Of a stretch of DNA of 64,000 nt, positions 40,901 through 53,616 are shown one piece after another (position 1 is the first letter of the stretch; every line of letters begins with the position of its first letter). The position numbers and the translations under genes are program-made. Source of the stretch: Monosporascus cannonballus (Eukaryota; Ascomycota; Sordariomycetes; Xylariales); contig QJNS01000004.1 in NCBI GenBank assembly GCA_004154925.1, positions 558,001 through 622,000 of the forward strand, in the 5' to 3' direction. The notes under the pieces are model-generated. The model saw only the letters and a program-made list of their open reading frames with translations. It was not told the DNA's origin and searched no databases.

Positions 40901-42808
40901 GTTCGATTTTATATTTATCGAACGCCTAATAAAATATAAATAATATGGCTTATTTATAATTAATTATGTTTAATCGCTTATAATTACGAACCGTTTAATT
41001 AAATTATTATTTTAAATTTTTAATCGAAAACTTTTATAATATATCCTATTATATTATTCGGTTAATATCTGGAATATTTATACTTAATTCAAAAACGATA
41101 ATAAATATAACGATACGGATAAAACCATCCGATTATTTTAAATTATTATATATTCGAATTTAATTCCCGTAAGATATTTCGGAATTATAAAATTTAATAA
41201 TTTTTTATAACTTTCGATAAATACCCCCGGTTTATTATAATCCTAATTAAATGGTTATAAATATCCATAATTTTCCCCTTATTATTAATATAAATAATAA
41301 TTTTAATAATAAAATATAAATTATTAAGTTAAATTAAGGGGATATTATTTAATAATCCGAATATATTAGTTATTAAAAAATTTAAATACCTTTACTTTAA
41401 ACGTTAACCTTTGGATATAAGGAAAGTAATAATATTAATTTCGGGATAATTAATATTAAAACGCCGGATTTCCAACTTATAATTATATTTAATTAGGCCG
41501 CCGATTTAACGAAAACCGCCAAATTTTACGATTTCTTTTTATAATATTATTCGTAATTACTATATATATAAATTAATATATATAAACAAAAAAAATAAAA
41601 CGTAAATTATAAATATTAACATATTTAAACCGGAAATTTTATTATTCCGATAATAAATATATTTCGTCGATAATAACTTAATTATATTATCGTTCGAAAA
41701 CAAAATTTAATATGGCCATTTAAAATTAATCGTTTAATATTTGTTTAAAACTAAAAATAATATGGTTATATTATCCGGCAATTATACAGTCGAATATTTT
41801 TAAATTAAGCTTTTTCGTATCCGTAAATATTAAGATAAAAACAAAATATAAAATTATTAACATAAAAACTTATTATTTTTCCGCCAGCTTCATTAATAAT
41901 ATGATCTGGATAATAATTAAATCGGTTATTAACAAAAGAATTTAAATAATTAAAAAAAATTTAAAACTGATTTTAATAACGAAAAGGATATTAAGCTTTT
42001 CGAAAACCAGATCGTATACCGTATCGATTTGTTTTTTCCGTAAAATACGGCCTTATCCGTTAAATATAGCGCCTAATATAAGGCGAACAAACCGACGGCG
42101 CAAAATTTTTATAAAGTTATTGGCTATATATATAATATTAGCATATAGATTAATTATGTTTGTATTAATAAAAAACTAATAGAAATACCGGATAAAAATA
42201 AACGTTTCGTTTTGGAAAATTAAATATTCGAAAAATTAAGGTATTTATCTAAAATTTTTAAATATATTACGCGTAATTAATTAATTAGGAAAAAAATATA
42301 TTTTAAGATTTATAATAAATAACTTTAAATTTTATATATTATTATTTCGGTTCTTAAAATTATATTATTATTATGCTGGCCCAAAGGGGATAAAAGGTTG
42401 TAGCAAATGCTAATTATAATTTTGGGCCATTTTTTTCCTTTAATAATTACTTCTTTATCCTAATTAAAACTAAAAATATATTAAAAAACAAAAATTTTAA
42501 TTTTGCGTTAAATTATATAAATTATAACGTTAGGAATTTCATAATTAATATATATTACGAAAATTGCTATTAATAATATTTACGAATTTGTATAAAACGG
42601 TATTAATTAAGGCCAAAAAATCTTAAGTTGTTATTAAGCCCTATTTTAAAGCTTTTATTATTTTTTAGAAATAATTCTTAAAGGGGTTTAATTAATATAT
42701 TGGACCCTTAATAGATACTTCTTGATCAAAAGCTATAGCTGTGGCTACGGCTGCTGCGCCGCAGGCGCAGCCACAACCTCCACAATAGGGTCCTTATCAC
42801 GATGAGGC
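31975..42808. mobile_element. Element H: unidentified 10.8-kb insertion in the copia G1 5' LTR
   Basis: It interrupts the G1 LTR, and AAAGTGCAAT stands on both sides (31965-31974 and 42809-42818), a 10-bp duplication. The terminal 110-130 bases at each end have normal base composition, while the 10.5 kb between them is strongly AT-rich. The ends share only a weak inverted match (left TTACCTCAGC, right end inverted TGCCTCATCG). The right end carries a GC-rich hairpin. Legible + strand strings include GINIKDFGGYPEYP (about 38.48 kb) and DNYKAKNILNTADIP (about 34.36 kb). A - strand string DDTKFIANNPNQDDIIIKS occurs near 40.75 kb. I recognise no family. A Mutator-like element would fit the duplication length; a non-LTR retrotransposon or a composite insertion is also possible. 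Confidence 0.65.
42702..42793. repeat. GC-rich inverted-repeat structure near the right end of H
   Basis: GGACCCT (42702-42708) and AGGGTCC (42787-42793) form outer arms. Inside lies the hairpin CTGCGCC-GCA-GGCGCAG (42754-42770), extended by GTGG/CCAC with a bulge (42741-42774). The sequence is unmutated in the middle of very AT-rich DNA. It may be a terminal or subterminal transposon structure or a small element of its own. Confidence 0.6.
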
Positions 42809-44879
42809 AAAGTGCAATGCGCGTTTTAGAGCACTTGCAATTGGTCATCAATACATATATATAATTGATATCCCTTATATCTAACAATTAAAAATCTTAT
42901 TTACTTAATTAAGGCATATATTAATTAATTAATTATTACTAAAACGGTATAGGCTATATATTTGTTATAATTATCGAAATACGGCAATAATAATAATAAT
43001 AACCGTGCCGTTAACGTTCTCCGTTATTTACAAAAAACCTAAGAATTAAAATCGGTTTAAAAGCGAATTCCAATTTAAAATATATACGTTGGATATTTAA
43101 AATTATATCGATCTTAATTAAAACTTTTATTAGCTTGTTAAATTTATAAAACCTAATATAGCCTTTTACCCAAAGAAATAAATCCGTTATATAATACGAA
43201 TTAATACCTTCAGCAATTTTTCGTCCATATTTATATTTTCCGGAAAAATTACCGAAAAAATCGATTATACCAGTTACCTAACGAATACCTTTAAAATAAC
43301 GACCGAAAGTAAATAAGCTTATAATTAGAACTTTACGGCATATAATTATAAAAATTGGAAATACGATATTTTTTGCAAAAATATTAACGACTTTACGAAA
43401 TAAGTCCTAAAGTTAATATTTTCAGCGTTTTAAAAAAATTAGCTTTTTTTAAGAAAAAACTTACAAACATAATACGTTAATCTAGGCGAATCCGGCAAAA
43501 TATGTAATAGCAAATTTTTAATTAATATTTAACGGAAATATTGCGAAACGTTATAATAAGTTTGGAAATTTGACAAAACTTTAAACGAATAAATCGTAAA
43601 ATAGCAAAAGATTATAATTTTGAAATAATAATATAATATTCCAAAAACGAAAATAACGATTACATAGGTTAATAACCTATATATAATATTAACCCTTATA
43701 ATTAAAATATAAATTATTATTTTTTAAATAATAAAAAAAGCCGAGATTAATAATGGTACGATTAATTTTTAAAAAATAGCAATTAACTTTGTAAATTACT
43801 TAGTTATAACGTATTTTATATTTATATTACGAAATATTGAGGTAACGTTTTTAACGGTTTACAAAATATTTGCAAATTTTTTTAATCAAAACGATTTTAA
43901 TTAGGAAAATCTCAAAAATATTAATTTTTAACTGCAAAAAAAATTTTAAGCCGTAAGCCGAAACGAGATAATCGTAAAAATTCCTATACGAACCGAAATG
44001 GGAATAAGGGAAAACGTTAAAAATTAAACACATAAAGTACCCGTTATAAAACGTACCTAATTAATTACCATATATTATTTAATTATTATTATATATTCCT
44101 TAACAAAACCCTAAAAAGTTTCTATTTTAATATTAAAATAATAACATATATTTAAGAATAAATTTCCGCCAATTAATGTTTAAAGGAAAAAATCGATTAT
44201 TTATTGAAAATTATGAAAAAACTTATTATATAAAAAATAAATTAATTCTTAAAAAAGGTATAATAAATATTAACATATTTCCTAATTATTAATTAATATA
44301 ATGTTATAAATAATTTATTTTACCTTTTAAAAATATAATTATTTTAAATTTAAAATTTATAATATATATTTTTAACTTAATTAATAAATTTTTAAACTTT
44401 AAATCTACCCTATAAAATAACGAAATATAAGTAAAGAATAATTTTGTTCCGATTAAGGGGTACGAAACGGTTAATACAATTTTTTAAAACCCTAACTGTA
44501 CGAAAATATTACGTTTATACGATATAATATATTGCGAAAATTTCGTATGTAATTTAGTATTTTTTCGGCAGCTTCGGAAAAAAATATTAATAAAATAATT
44601 AAAACATTAAGAATTTTATTCAAAATAAATATACTTAAGTAATTTTTATATTAATAAATACATTTAATTAATTCGTTAACGAAAATATTAATATAATAAT
44701 TACTTATGTAATCTTAATAATTTATAAACCAAACGTTAATTTAAAAATAGCAAAATTATTACGGACTAGTAACGGTATTATATAATATTTGAAATTAAAA
44801 TACTTAGGATCCGGAATAATCGTTTAATTATAATTTTACACGAAAGATATCCGCTTAAAAGGTTTTATAATAATTAAAT

Positions 44880-45480
44880 ATTAAATATATGGCAAAGTAA
44901 AAATTAAAAAATTCAAATATCGCGAATTAAAGAAAATATTCCGATTGGGATAAAAAAATCGTTATTAATTTTATAGATTTTGAAAAAAAACTTTAAAAGA
45001 TATAAATATATTATATTTGCTACCGATAGATATTTAAAGTTTATTTGGGATATTGACTTTAAAAATCGAAAGTAAAATATATTAATTATAACGTTTCGAT
45101 ACCTTTTAAAGTTTTTTAACAAATTAAAATAAGGTTCTTTTATAAATAATCGAATACGATAATAAAATTCTGAAAATTTATTAATTTCGAAATATATTTT
45201 AATTATTTCTTTTTAATATTAAATTTAAACCTTTAATATTATATACCTATATTTAAAACAAAGGTGCAAAACGTTTAAAAGATATGATTAAGAAAAAACG
45301 ATTACGATATGAAATAACATTAAATTATTTTCGTTTTTAATTATATATATTTTTAAAACGATAATATATTTATATAACCGTATTTCTAAATTCGTATTAT
45401 TTTGGCAAAATTTATACGAGGTTTATTATACTTATTTAAGGTTTAAAAAAGGCGTTATAATACATAATCGAAAACCTTAA
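44880..45480 (+). pseudogene. copia integrase remnant of G1
   Basis: The + strand carries IPIGIKKSLLIL at about 44.94 kb and YIIFATDRYLKFIWDIDFKN at about 45.01-45.07 kb, the tract before the second catalytic acid residue of Ty1/copia integrases. Next comes a decayed version of the segment that G2 shows better at 50,584-50,787. Stops and frame changes are present. The 69-codon - strand frame over it (44913-45122) is only antisense. Confidence 0.68.
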
Positions 45481-45699
45481 TAAGTTTATATACGACTATA
45501 CGGCTATATAATTTACGTTATAATAATTACCGTTATAAAAAGAATTTTTAAAAGTTAAATCTTAAAACGTAAATTAATTATTTTATTAGTTATTAATTTA
45601 TACATATTTACGAAATTTAGAACTTATTACTTAATAAGGTTATTATTATTTGAAATATATAATTTAATTAAAAAGTTACTTTTTTAAATAATATTAAAA

Positions 45700-46590
45700 A
45701 CTAAAATAACAACTTTTTGCATATTATAAAAAAATTATAAAAATTATTTTAATAAGTAAAAGTATTTAAATAAAATATTTTAATTATCGGTTAAATAAAA
45801 ATATAACTTTAAAAAGGTATTAATGCAAAATACGTACGGAATAAAAGAAATAAGCTTATTTGCAAAAAATCAATTATCCTTATACGACCGTTATATTCGA
45901 ATTATTTTCGTTTTTTGGATTATTATTATTATTAACGTTTACCCTAATAATTATTACAATTATTACGTTAACGGAAAAAATAAAAGTAATCTTAAGTTCT
46001 CTTTATATTATTTAACTTTAAATAATAATAAAAAACAAAAGTATATTAGGGATTATAAATATAAATTCCCCGTTTGTTCTGTATTAAAAAAATATTATCC
46101 GAAACGAATACAAAACATAAAAAACTATATTTAATATAGGACGTTTAATTTTTTTTTATAAATACGTACGATAACCGGCCGGTAAGTTACGGAAATTTAA
46201 GGAAATTAATTACTCGAAATACGTATTATCTTAATCGGAAAAATAATAATATTTTAATATATAAAAAGATATTTAAGTTATAAAACCGGATATATAGGCG
46301 TAACTTACCGTTATTACCGTAAGGTTATAAAAAACTAAGTATATATCCGTTAAAAGAGATATTCCGTAAAGCCGAAAAAACTTACTTATAAAGCCATAAA
46401 GAAATACGATTTTAAAAAACCGTTAATTAATTTTTATTAAAAAGAAATAAGTTTTAAAATATATATAAATATATATTTATAAATTTAACAAATATAATTA
46501 ACTTTAAAAATATAAGGTCCGTTTTATTGTACGAAACGATTAATAATTTAAAATTACTTATAACGATATATACGTAAATGTTTTCGTTAA
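45700..46590 (+). pseudogene. copia pol linker between integrase and RT of G1
   Basis: A 103-codon open frame (45823-46134) survives here: it begins MQNTYGIKEISL and is rich in Asn, Tyr and Lys. The same DNA recurs, more mutated, in G2 at about 51.26-51.57 kb. It lies between integrase and RT in pol, so I read it as a spacer with chance openness and not as a gene. Confidence 0.5.
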
Positions 46591-46599
46591 AAAATTCTT

Positions 46600-46990
46600 T
46601 TAAATTTTAATCGTTATTACGATTAAATTCGACTTAAAATTTAAGCAATATAACGTTATAAACGTTTTTATAAATATTAACTTATTTTACGAAATATATA
46701 AAAACGTTCTTAGGATATCCGTAATGTAATAAAAAAATTAATTAAAAAGGTATTATATAAATTAAGGAAATTATATTTATTATAGCAGAAAAACTGTATC
46801 AAGATATTTAAAAAAAATAGGATTTAATCCCGTTCCTTACGAACTTTATTATTTTAATCGTTAAGGGATATTTATTTATTTTTTTGTAAATAATATTATT
46901 ATAGCATATCGCAAAAAATATTAAGATTTAGTCGATTAAATAATCCAATAAATATAAAACCGGTATACCTTAATCAGGAATAAAAACTTA
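46600..46990 (+). pseudogene. copia reverse transcriptase remnant of G1
   Basis: The + strand reads QYNVINVFININLFYEIYKN (copia QxDVxxAFLNxxLxEEIY) and IGFNPVPYELYYFNR (copia LGFxPSxxDPCLF). FVNNIIIAYRK follows, in which the catalytic VDD is now VNN (46886-46894). The order and spacing fit Ty1/copia RT. Stop codons (for example after RISVM) make it inactive. Confidence 0.85.
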
Positions 46991-47269
46991 TAATAATTTG
47001 TCGGTACCGAGATAATTAAAGATAAATTTAATAAATAAATTAATGAATTTAATACCTAAAAGAATTAAAATAACTTTTTAAAAATATCCATAACTAATAT
47101 TAAATTATTGCCGAATTTTAATTTAATCTATTCAGGTTTTATTAATAAATACCAGAGAAAAATCGGTTTTATTGTTTTCGTAATAATTAATATACGATCC
47201 GATATATTTTTTATAATATCCTAATTTGCCCGATTTAAGTTAAACCTTAACGACGTATATTATAAAGCT

Positions 47270-47960
47270 TCCGATCGAATTATATTATACTTAATCGAAA
47301 CCAAAACTTTAACATTATAATTCGGAAATAGGAATTTATTAAATACTTAAAGTAACGTTTTTTTTTACGGATAATACGATTAATTAAAAAAGTTTTTAAA
47401 TTTACGTTATGAAATTATTCGAAAAAGTAATAAAATAACGGACGAATAAATAAGATATAGTAATTATTTTTATAATAAAAATAAAATTATTATCCTTAAC
47501 GTAAATTATAAAAAAGCCTTATTTAATTTTCCATTAATTAAAATATTAAAAATTACCCTAGATATAAAACCGTTAAATATAAAATATAATAACTAACAAA
47601 CTATACGGCTTATTAATGCCGATATTATCTTATTAATAACGAAATTATAATATATAAATATATATAATTATTGGTTACGATAAACCACAAAAAAAGATTT
47701 AATTAAAATGAATTATACGGTTACAAGTAATATGTTAATTAACGGTTTAACGAAAGCCCTATTATGCAAACCTTTTAAGTATTTCAAAAAGCAATTAGGA
47801 TTAATAAATATTACGGAAACCCTCGATTAACGGAAAAAAGTTTTGCGAAAGATTTTAAAAGAAAAATTAGCTGATTAAGAAAATTTAATCGCCGAAGGAA
47901 AGGTGGAATAGATAGCTATGGCTCTAAAAGTTATAACAATTAATACCGTAAATGCTTTAA
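47270..47960 (+). pseudogene. copia RNase H / pol C-terminus remnant of G1
   Basis: The + strand reads IHNYWLR at about 47.66 kb. At 47.72-47.82 kb it reads INGLTKALLCKPFKYFKKQLGL, the usual pol terminus of Ty1/copia elements (ADGLTKALxxxxFxxFVxQLGL). The LTR starts about 150 bases further on. Confidence 0.82.
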
Positions 47961-47975
47961 GATGTTAAGGGGGTA

Positions 47976-48263
47976 TATTAGCTAGCAGGGGGTGCTTTAG
48001 CACCCTATATACGGAAGATTCCCTCTGATCGGAACATATATGTTCCGGGACTAGATCACCTTAAAGTGCAGTGCGTGTTTTAGAGCACTTGCAACTGGTT
48101 ATTAATACATATATATAACTGATGTCCCTTATATCTGACAAGATTCCCTTTGATCGAAACATATATATTCAGAAATTAGATCACCTTAATGTGTAAGGCG
48201 CGTTCCAACGCACTTATACCTAATTATTAATATATAAATAACTAATATCCCTTATATTTACTA
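47976..48263 (+). repeat. Junction LTRs of the copia tandem: one complete plus one lacking its first 40 bases
   Basis: A full LTR (47976-48140, TATTAG...CTGACA) is joined directly to a second copy that starts at LTR position 41 (AGATTCCC) and runs to 48263. The G2 internal region then follows. A tandem made by simple LTR recombination would share a single LTR, so this join is unusual. Confidence 0.8.
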
Positions 48264-50229
48264 ATTAAAAATCTTATTTACTTAATTAAGGCATATATTA
48301 ATTAATTAATTATTATTAAACCCATATAAACAATATATTAAATATAATTATCGAAATACGTTAATAATAATAATAACGACCGTACCGTTAACGTCCTTCG
48401 TAATTTTTAAAGGATTTAAGTATTAAAATCGTTTTAAAAATAAATTCTAATTTAAGCATATTCGTTCAATATTTAGAATTATATTAATTTTGATTAAAAC
48501 CTTTAATAATTTACTAAACCTATAAAGTCTAATTTAGCTTTTTATTTAAAAAAACGAATCCGTTATACGATACGAATTAATACCTTAAGTGGTTATTTAT
48601 TTATATTTATATTTTCTAAAAACAATTATCGAAAAGATTAATAATATTAATTACTTTATAAATACCTTTAAAATAACGAACGAAAATAAATAAACCTATA
48701 TTTAAGATTTTACGGCATATATTTATAAACATCGAAAATACGATATTTTTCATAAAAATATTAACAACTTTGCGAAATAAATTTTGAAAACGATATTTGT
48801 AATAATTAAATAATAAACCTTTTTCTAAGAAGAAACTTACGAAAATAATATATCAATTTGAGCGAATCCGGTAAAATATACATTAATAAACTTTTAATTA
48901 ATATTTAATAGAAATACCGCAAATAATTAAAATAAATTTTAAAATTATTAAAACGATCAAATAACTAAATAGTAAAATCATAAAAGATTATGGCCTAAAA
49001 ATAATAATATAATATTCTGGAAATGAAAATAATAATCGTATAGGTTAACGATTTATATATAATATTAGCTTTTATTATCGGGATTTGGAGGATTATTTTT
49101 CAGATAATACAAAATGCCGATATTAATAATAATACGATTACTTATTAAAAAATATTATTATTTTTATTAAATTATTAAATTATAACGAATTTATAATAAT
49201 TATTAAAAATAATATTAAAACAATATTTTTAACGTTTTACGGAATACCTGTAAATTTTCTTAATTAAAATAATCTTAATTAGAAAAATCCTAAAAATATT
49301 AATTTTTAATCGCAAAAAAAAATCCTAAGCCGTAAGCCAAAATAAAGTAATTATAAAAGTTCCTATATAAACCGAAACGGTAATAAGTAAAAGCGTTAAG
49401 AGTTAAACGTATAAAGTATTTATTACAAAATATACCTAATTAATTACTATGTACTATTTAATTATTATTATATATTTTTTAAAATATCCTTAGAAAATTT
49501 CCGTTATAATAATAATATAATAATATATATTTAAAGACGAATTTCCGCCGATTAATATTTAAAGAAAAAAATTAACCGCTTATTAAAAATTATGGAAAAT
49601 TTTATTTTATAGAAAATTGATTAATTTTTAAAAAAAGATAGAACGAATATTAATATATTTTTAGATTATTAATTAACGTAAGGCGATAAATACTTTATTT
49701 TATTTTTAAGAAATTTAATTATTTTGATTTTAAAATTTATAATATATATTTTTATTTAATTAATAAATCCTTAAATTTTATATTTATAATATAAAGTAAC
49801 AAAATATACGTAAATAATAATTCCGTCCCGATTATAAGGTACGAAAAAATTAATATAATTTTTCGAAGTTTTAACGGTATAAAAGCAGTACGTTTATACG
49901 ACGTAATATATTATAAGGATTTCGCATATAATTTGGTATTATTTCGGCAGTTCCGAAAAAAAAGATATTAATAATATAATAAACGAATTAATATTTATAT
50001 TTAAAATAAATATAATTACGTAAATATTATATTAATAAATAAATTTAATTAATTTATTATCGAAAATATTAACGTAATAATACTTTATATAACTTTTATT
50101 ATTTATAAATAAAACGTAAACTTAAAAATAACGAAATTATTACGGATTAATAACGATATTATATAATATTTGAAATTAAGTTATTTACGTCCCGAAAAAA
50201 TCGCTTAATTATAATCCTATATAAAAAAA

Positions 50230-50800
50230 TCCGCCTAAAACGTTTTATAATAATTAAATATTAAATATATAATAAGGCGAAAGTTAAAAAGTTAATACGC
50301 CGCGAACCAAAAAAGAAAATATTCCGATTAAGATAAAAAATCGCTATTAATTTTATAAATTTTAAAAAAAACCTTTAAAAAGTATAAATACGTTATATTT
50401 ACTATTAATAAATATTTAAGTTTTATCCGGGATATTTACCTTAAAAACCGAAAGCAAAATATATTAATGATAACGTTTTAACAGTTTTTAAAATTTTTAA
50501 AAAATTATAACAAAATCCAGTTATAAAAATTTAAATATGATAACGAAATCTTAAAAATTTACTAATTTCGAAATATATTCTAATTGTTTTTTTTTAGTAT
50601 AAAACTTAAGCTTTTAATACCGTATACCCATATTCAAACCGGAAGCGCAAAATATTTAAGAAATATAATTAACGAAAACGTAATTACAATACGAAATAAC
50701 GTTAAATTATTTTCGTTCTTAATTGTATATATCCTTAAAACGGCAATATATTTATATAACCGTATTTTTAAATGCGTATTTCTTTAGTAAAGCCTATATA
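50230..50800 (+). pseudogene. copia integrase remnant of G2
   Basis: A 67-codon frame at 50584-50787 is still open. It reads IPYTHIQTGSAKYLRNIINE, then RNNVKLFSFLIVYILKTAIY and LYNRIF. This is the Ty1/copia integrase core end (YTPEQNGxAERxxRTL...LPxxLWxxAxxTAxYLxNRxP). The catalytic Glu of AER is not kept (AKY). Upstream bases match the G1 integrase region. Confidence 0.83.
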
Positions 50801-51949
50801 AAATTTATTATATTTATTTAACGTACAAAAACGGCGTTTTAATACTTAATCGAAAATTTTAATAAACTTACTTACGAACATACGGTTATATAATTTACGT
50901 TATAATAATTACCGCCATAAAAAAACTTTTAAAAATTAAATCTTAAAACGTAAATTAATTATTTTGTCGGTTATTGATTTTAGAATATTTACGAAATTTA
51001 AAACCTATTAATTAGTAAAGTTATTATTATTCGAAATATATAATTTAACGAAAAGGCAATTTTTTTAAATAATATTAAAATTTTAAAAAACCATTTTTTG
51101 CATATTATAAAAGAAAATTATAAAAATTATTCTGACAAGTAAAAAATATTTTTATTAAAACAATAATTATTTAATTTATATATAAAAAAAGATAAAAACC
51201 TAAATAAAATAGTTTAATTACCGGTTAAATAAAAAAATAACTTTAAAAAGATATTAAGGCAAAATACGTACGGAATAAAAAAATAAGCTTATTCGTAAAA
51301 ATTATTTATTTTTATATATTTATTATAATCGAATTATTTTCGTCGCTTAAATTATTACTGCCATTAACGTTTACCTTAATAATTATTATAATTATTACGT
51401 TAACGGAAACAATAAAAATAGGCTTAAGTTTTTCTTATATTATTTAATCCAGAATAACGGTAAAATACGAAAGTACCCCATAAGTTATAAACGTAAGTTC
51501 CCTATATATTCCGTATTAAGAAAATATTATCCGAAACGAATATAAAGTATAGGAAACCGTATTTAATATAGGACGTTTAACCTTTTTATAAGTACGTATA
51601 ATAACCGGTTAATAAATTGCGAATATTTAAGAAAATTAATTGCCCAAAATATACGTTACCTTAATCGAAACAAAATTAATATTTTAATATATAAAACATA
51701 TTTAAATTATAAAACCAAATATATAAATACAATTTATTACTACCGTTATAAGGCCATAAAAATTTAAATATATATCCGTTAAAAAATATTCCATAAAACC
51801 GAAAAAACTTATTTACAAAGTTATAAGAAAATACGATATTAAAAAGGCGTTAATTAATTATTTTGCTAAAAAGAAATAAATTTTAAAATGTATATAAATA
51901 TATGTTTATAAGTTTAATAAATATAATTATTTTTAAAAATACAAAACTT

Positions 51950-53330
51950 ATTTTATTATACGAAATAATTAATAACTTAAAACAGTTTATAACAAAATAT
52001 ATATAATTATTTTTGTTAAAAATTATATCGAATTTTAATTATTACTACGGTTAAATTCGATTTAAAATTTAAGCAATATAATATTATAAATGATTTTAGA
52101 AATATTAACTTATTTTACGAATTAAATATAAAAACGTTTTTAAAATCATTTTAACGTAATACATTTTTCTTAATTAAAAAAATTATATAAATTAAGAAAA
52201 TTACTTTTGTTATAATAGAAAAATTTTATTAAAATATTTAAAAAGTTAGAATTTAAACTCTTTTTTTATAAATCTTATTATTTTATTTATTAAGGAATAT
52301 TTATTTTTTTACGGATAATATTATTATAATATATTGTAAAAAATCTAAGTTTTATTAATTAATTAATTTAATAAATATAAAGACGGTATATTTTAATACA
52401 AAATTAAAAATTTACAATACTTTTTTAATATCGAAAAAATCGAAAATAAATTTAATAAAAATAATTATTATTTTAATTTAATTTTATAAATAAATTAATT
52501 ATTTTAATATTTAAAAAAATAAACTAAAGTTTGGAAAATATTTATTACTAATATTAAATTATTCCTAAATTTTAATTTGATTTATTTAAATATTATTAAT
52601 AAATATTTAAAGAAAATCGATTTTATTTTTTAAAAGATAATTAATATATAACCCTATATATTTTTGGCAGTATTTTAATTTATTTAATTTAATTTAAACC
52701 TTAATATATATATTATAAAGCTGCCGACCGAATTATGTTATATTTAATCGGAACCAAAACGTTAACGTTATAATTCGGGGATAAGGATTTATTAAATATT
52801 TAAAATAACGTTTTTTTATAAATAATACGATCGACCGAAAACATTATTAAATTTACGTTATATAATTATTCGAAAAAATAATAAATAACAGATAAATATA
52901 TAAAATTTAAAATTTATTGTTATAATAAAATCAAAATTATTATTTTTTACGTAAATGATAAAAAATTCTTATTTAATTTTCGATTAATTATAAAATTAAA
53001 TATTACTTTAAATATAAAATCATTAAATATATAATACCATAATTAATAAACCGTACGGTTTATTAATATTAATATTATTTTATTATGAACGAAATTACGG
53101 CATATAAATATATATAATTATTAATTATAATAAATTATAAAAAACCCTTTATTTTAAATAAATTATATATTTACGAATAATATATTAATTAACGATTTAA
53201 CGAAAATCGTATTATATAAACTTTTTAAATATTTGAAAAAAAAAATAAAATTAAACAATATTATAAAATTTTTTATTTAACGAAAAAACGGTTTACGAAA
53301 ATTTTCCAAAACAAAATTTAATTAATTATA
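51950..53330 (+). pseudogene. copia RT and RNase H remnants of G2
   Basis: Bases 52,050-52,370 parallel the G1 RT block, and bases 53,170-53,250 parallel its pol terminus, reading INDLTKIVLYKLFKYLKK. Identity to G1 is visible base by base, but mutation is heavier and the RT active-site region cannot be read as protein. Confidence 0.72.
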
Positions 53331-53424
53331 AAATTTAATTGTCGAAAAAAAATAAAATAAATAATTATGGCTTTAGAAATTATAATAATTAATACCGCAA
53401 ATACTTTAAGATATTAAAAGAGTA

Positions 53425-53587
53425 TGTTAATTAGTAAGAGGTGCTTTAGCATTCTATATACGAAAAATTCCCTTTGATCGGAACATATATGTTCCGGGAC
53501 TAGATCACCTTAAAGTACAGTGCGCGTTCTAGAGCACCTGCAACTAGTTATCAATACACAGACAACTGATGTCTCTTATATCTGACA
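53425..53587 (+). repeat. 3' LTR of copia G2
   Basis: Runs from TGTTAATTAG to ATCTGACA and includes the intact 18-bp palindrome (53479-53496). The second half is hardly mutated. It is followed by TCTTA, the target duplication shared with 31871-31875. Confidence 0.85.
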
Positions 53588-53611
53588 TCTTATAGAGGCT
53601 GTATTCTCACA
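53588..53611 (-). repeat. Outer tip of the B2 5' LTR
   Basis: TCTTATAGAGGCTGTATTCT then CACA is the missing end of the LTR at 31695-31875, inverse of TGTAAGAATACAGCC in B1. The next five bases, GCTGT, pair with GCTAT before 17245 as the B2 target duplication. Confidence 0.83.
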
Positions 53612-53616
53612 GCTGT

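Larger units (their letters stand above)
31876..53587 (+). mobile_element. Tandem Ty1/copia elements G1-G2, inserted in the B2 5' LTR and split by H
   Basis: The LTRs begin TGTCAG and end CTGACA, and are about 165 bases long. Layout: 5' LTR 31876-31974 plus 42819-42886 (split by H), internal 42887-47975, LTR 47976-48140, partial LTR 48141-48263, internal 48264-53424, LTR 53425-53587. The whole is flanked by TCTTA (31871-31875 and 53588-53592). Both internal regions start ATTAAAAATCTTATTTAC and carry integrase, RT and RNase H remnants in copia order on the + strand. Without H the tandem is about 10.9 kb. G2 is more heavily mutated than G1. Confidence 0.85.
17245..53611 (-). mobile_element. Ty3/gypsy element B2 (family B), inserted in E and split twice
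   Basis: Pieces, from 3' to 5' of the element: LTR 17245-17451, internal 17452-17952, [B1], internal 25301-31694, 5' LTR 31695-31875, [copia G], LTR tip 53593-53611. They total about 7.3 kb, the same as B1. The outer flanks are GCTAT (17240-17244) and GCTGT (53612-53616), a 5-bp duplication with one G-to-A change. The reverse complement of 17452-17900 matches the 3' end of B1 around 24,640-24,900. The reverse complement of 25301 onward matches B1 from about 24,600 downward. RT and integrase remnants lie on the - strand. Confidence 0.85.
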
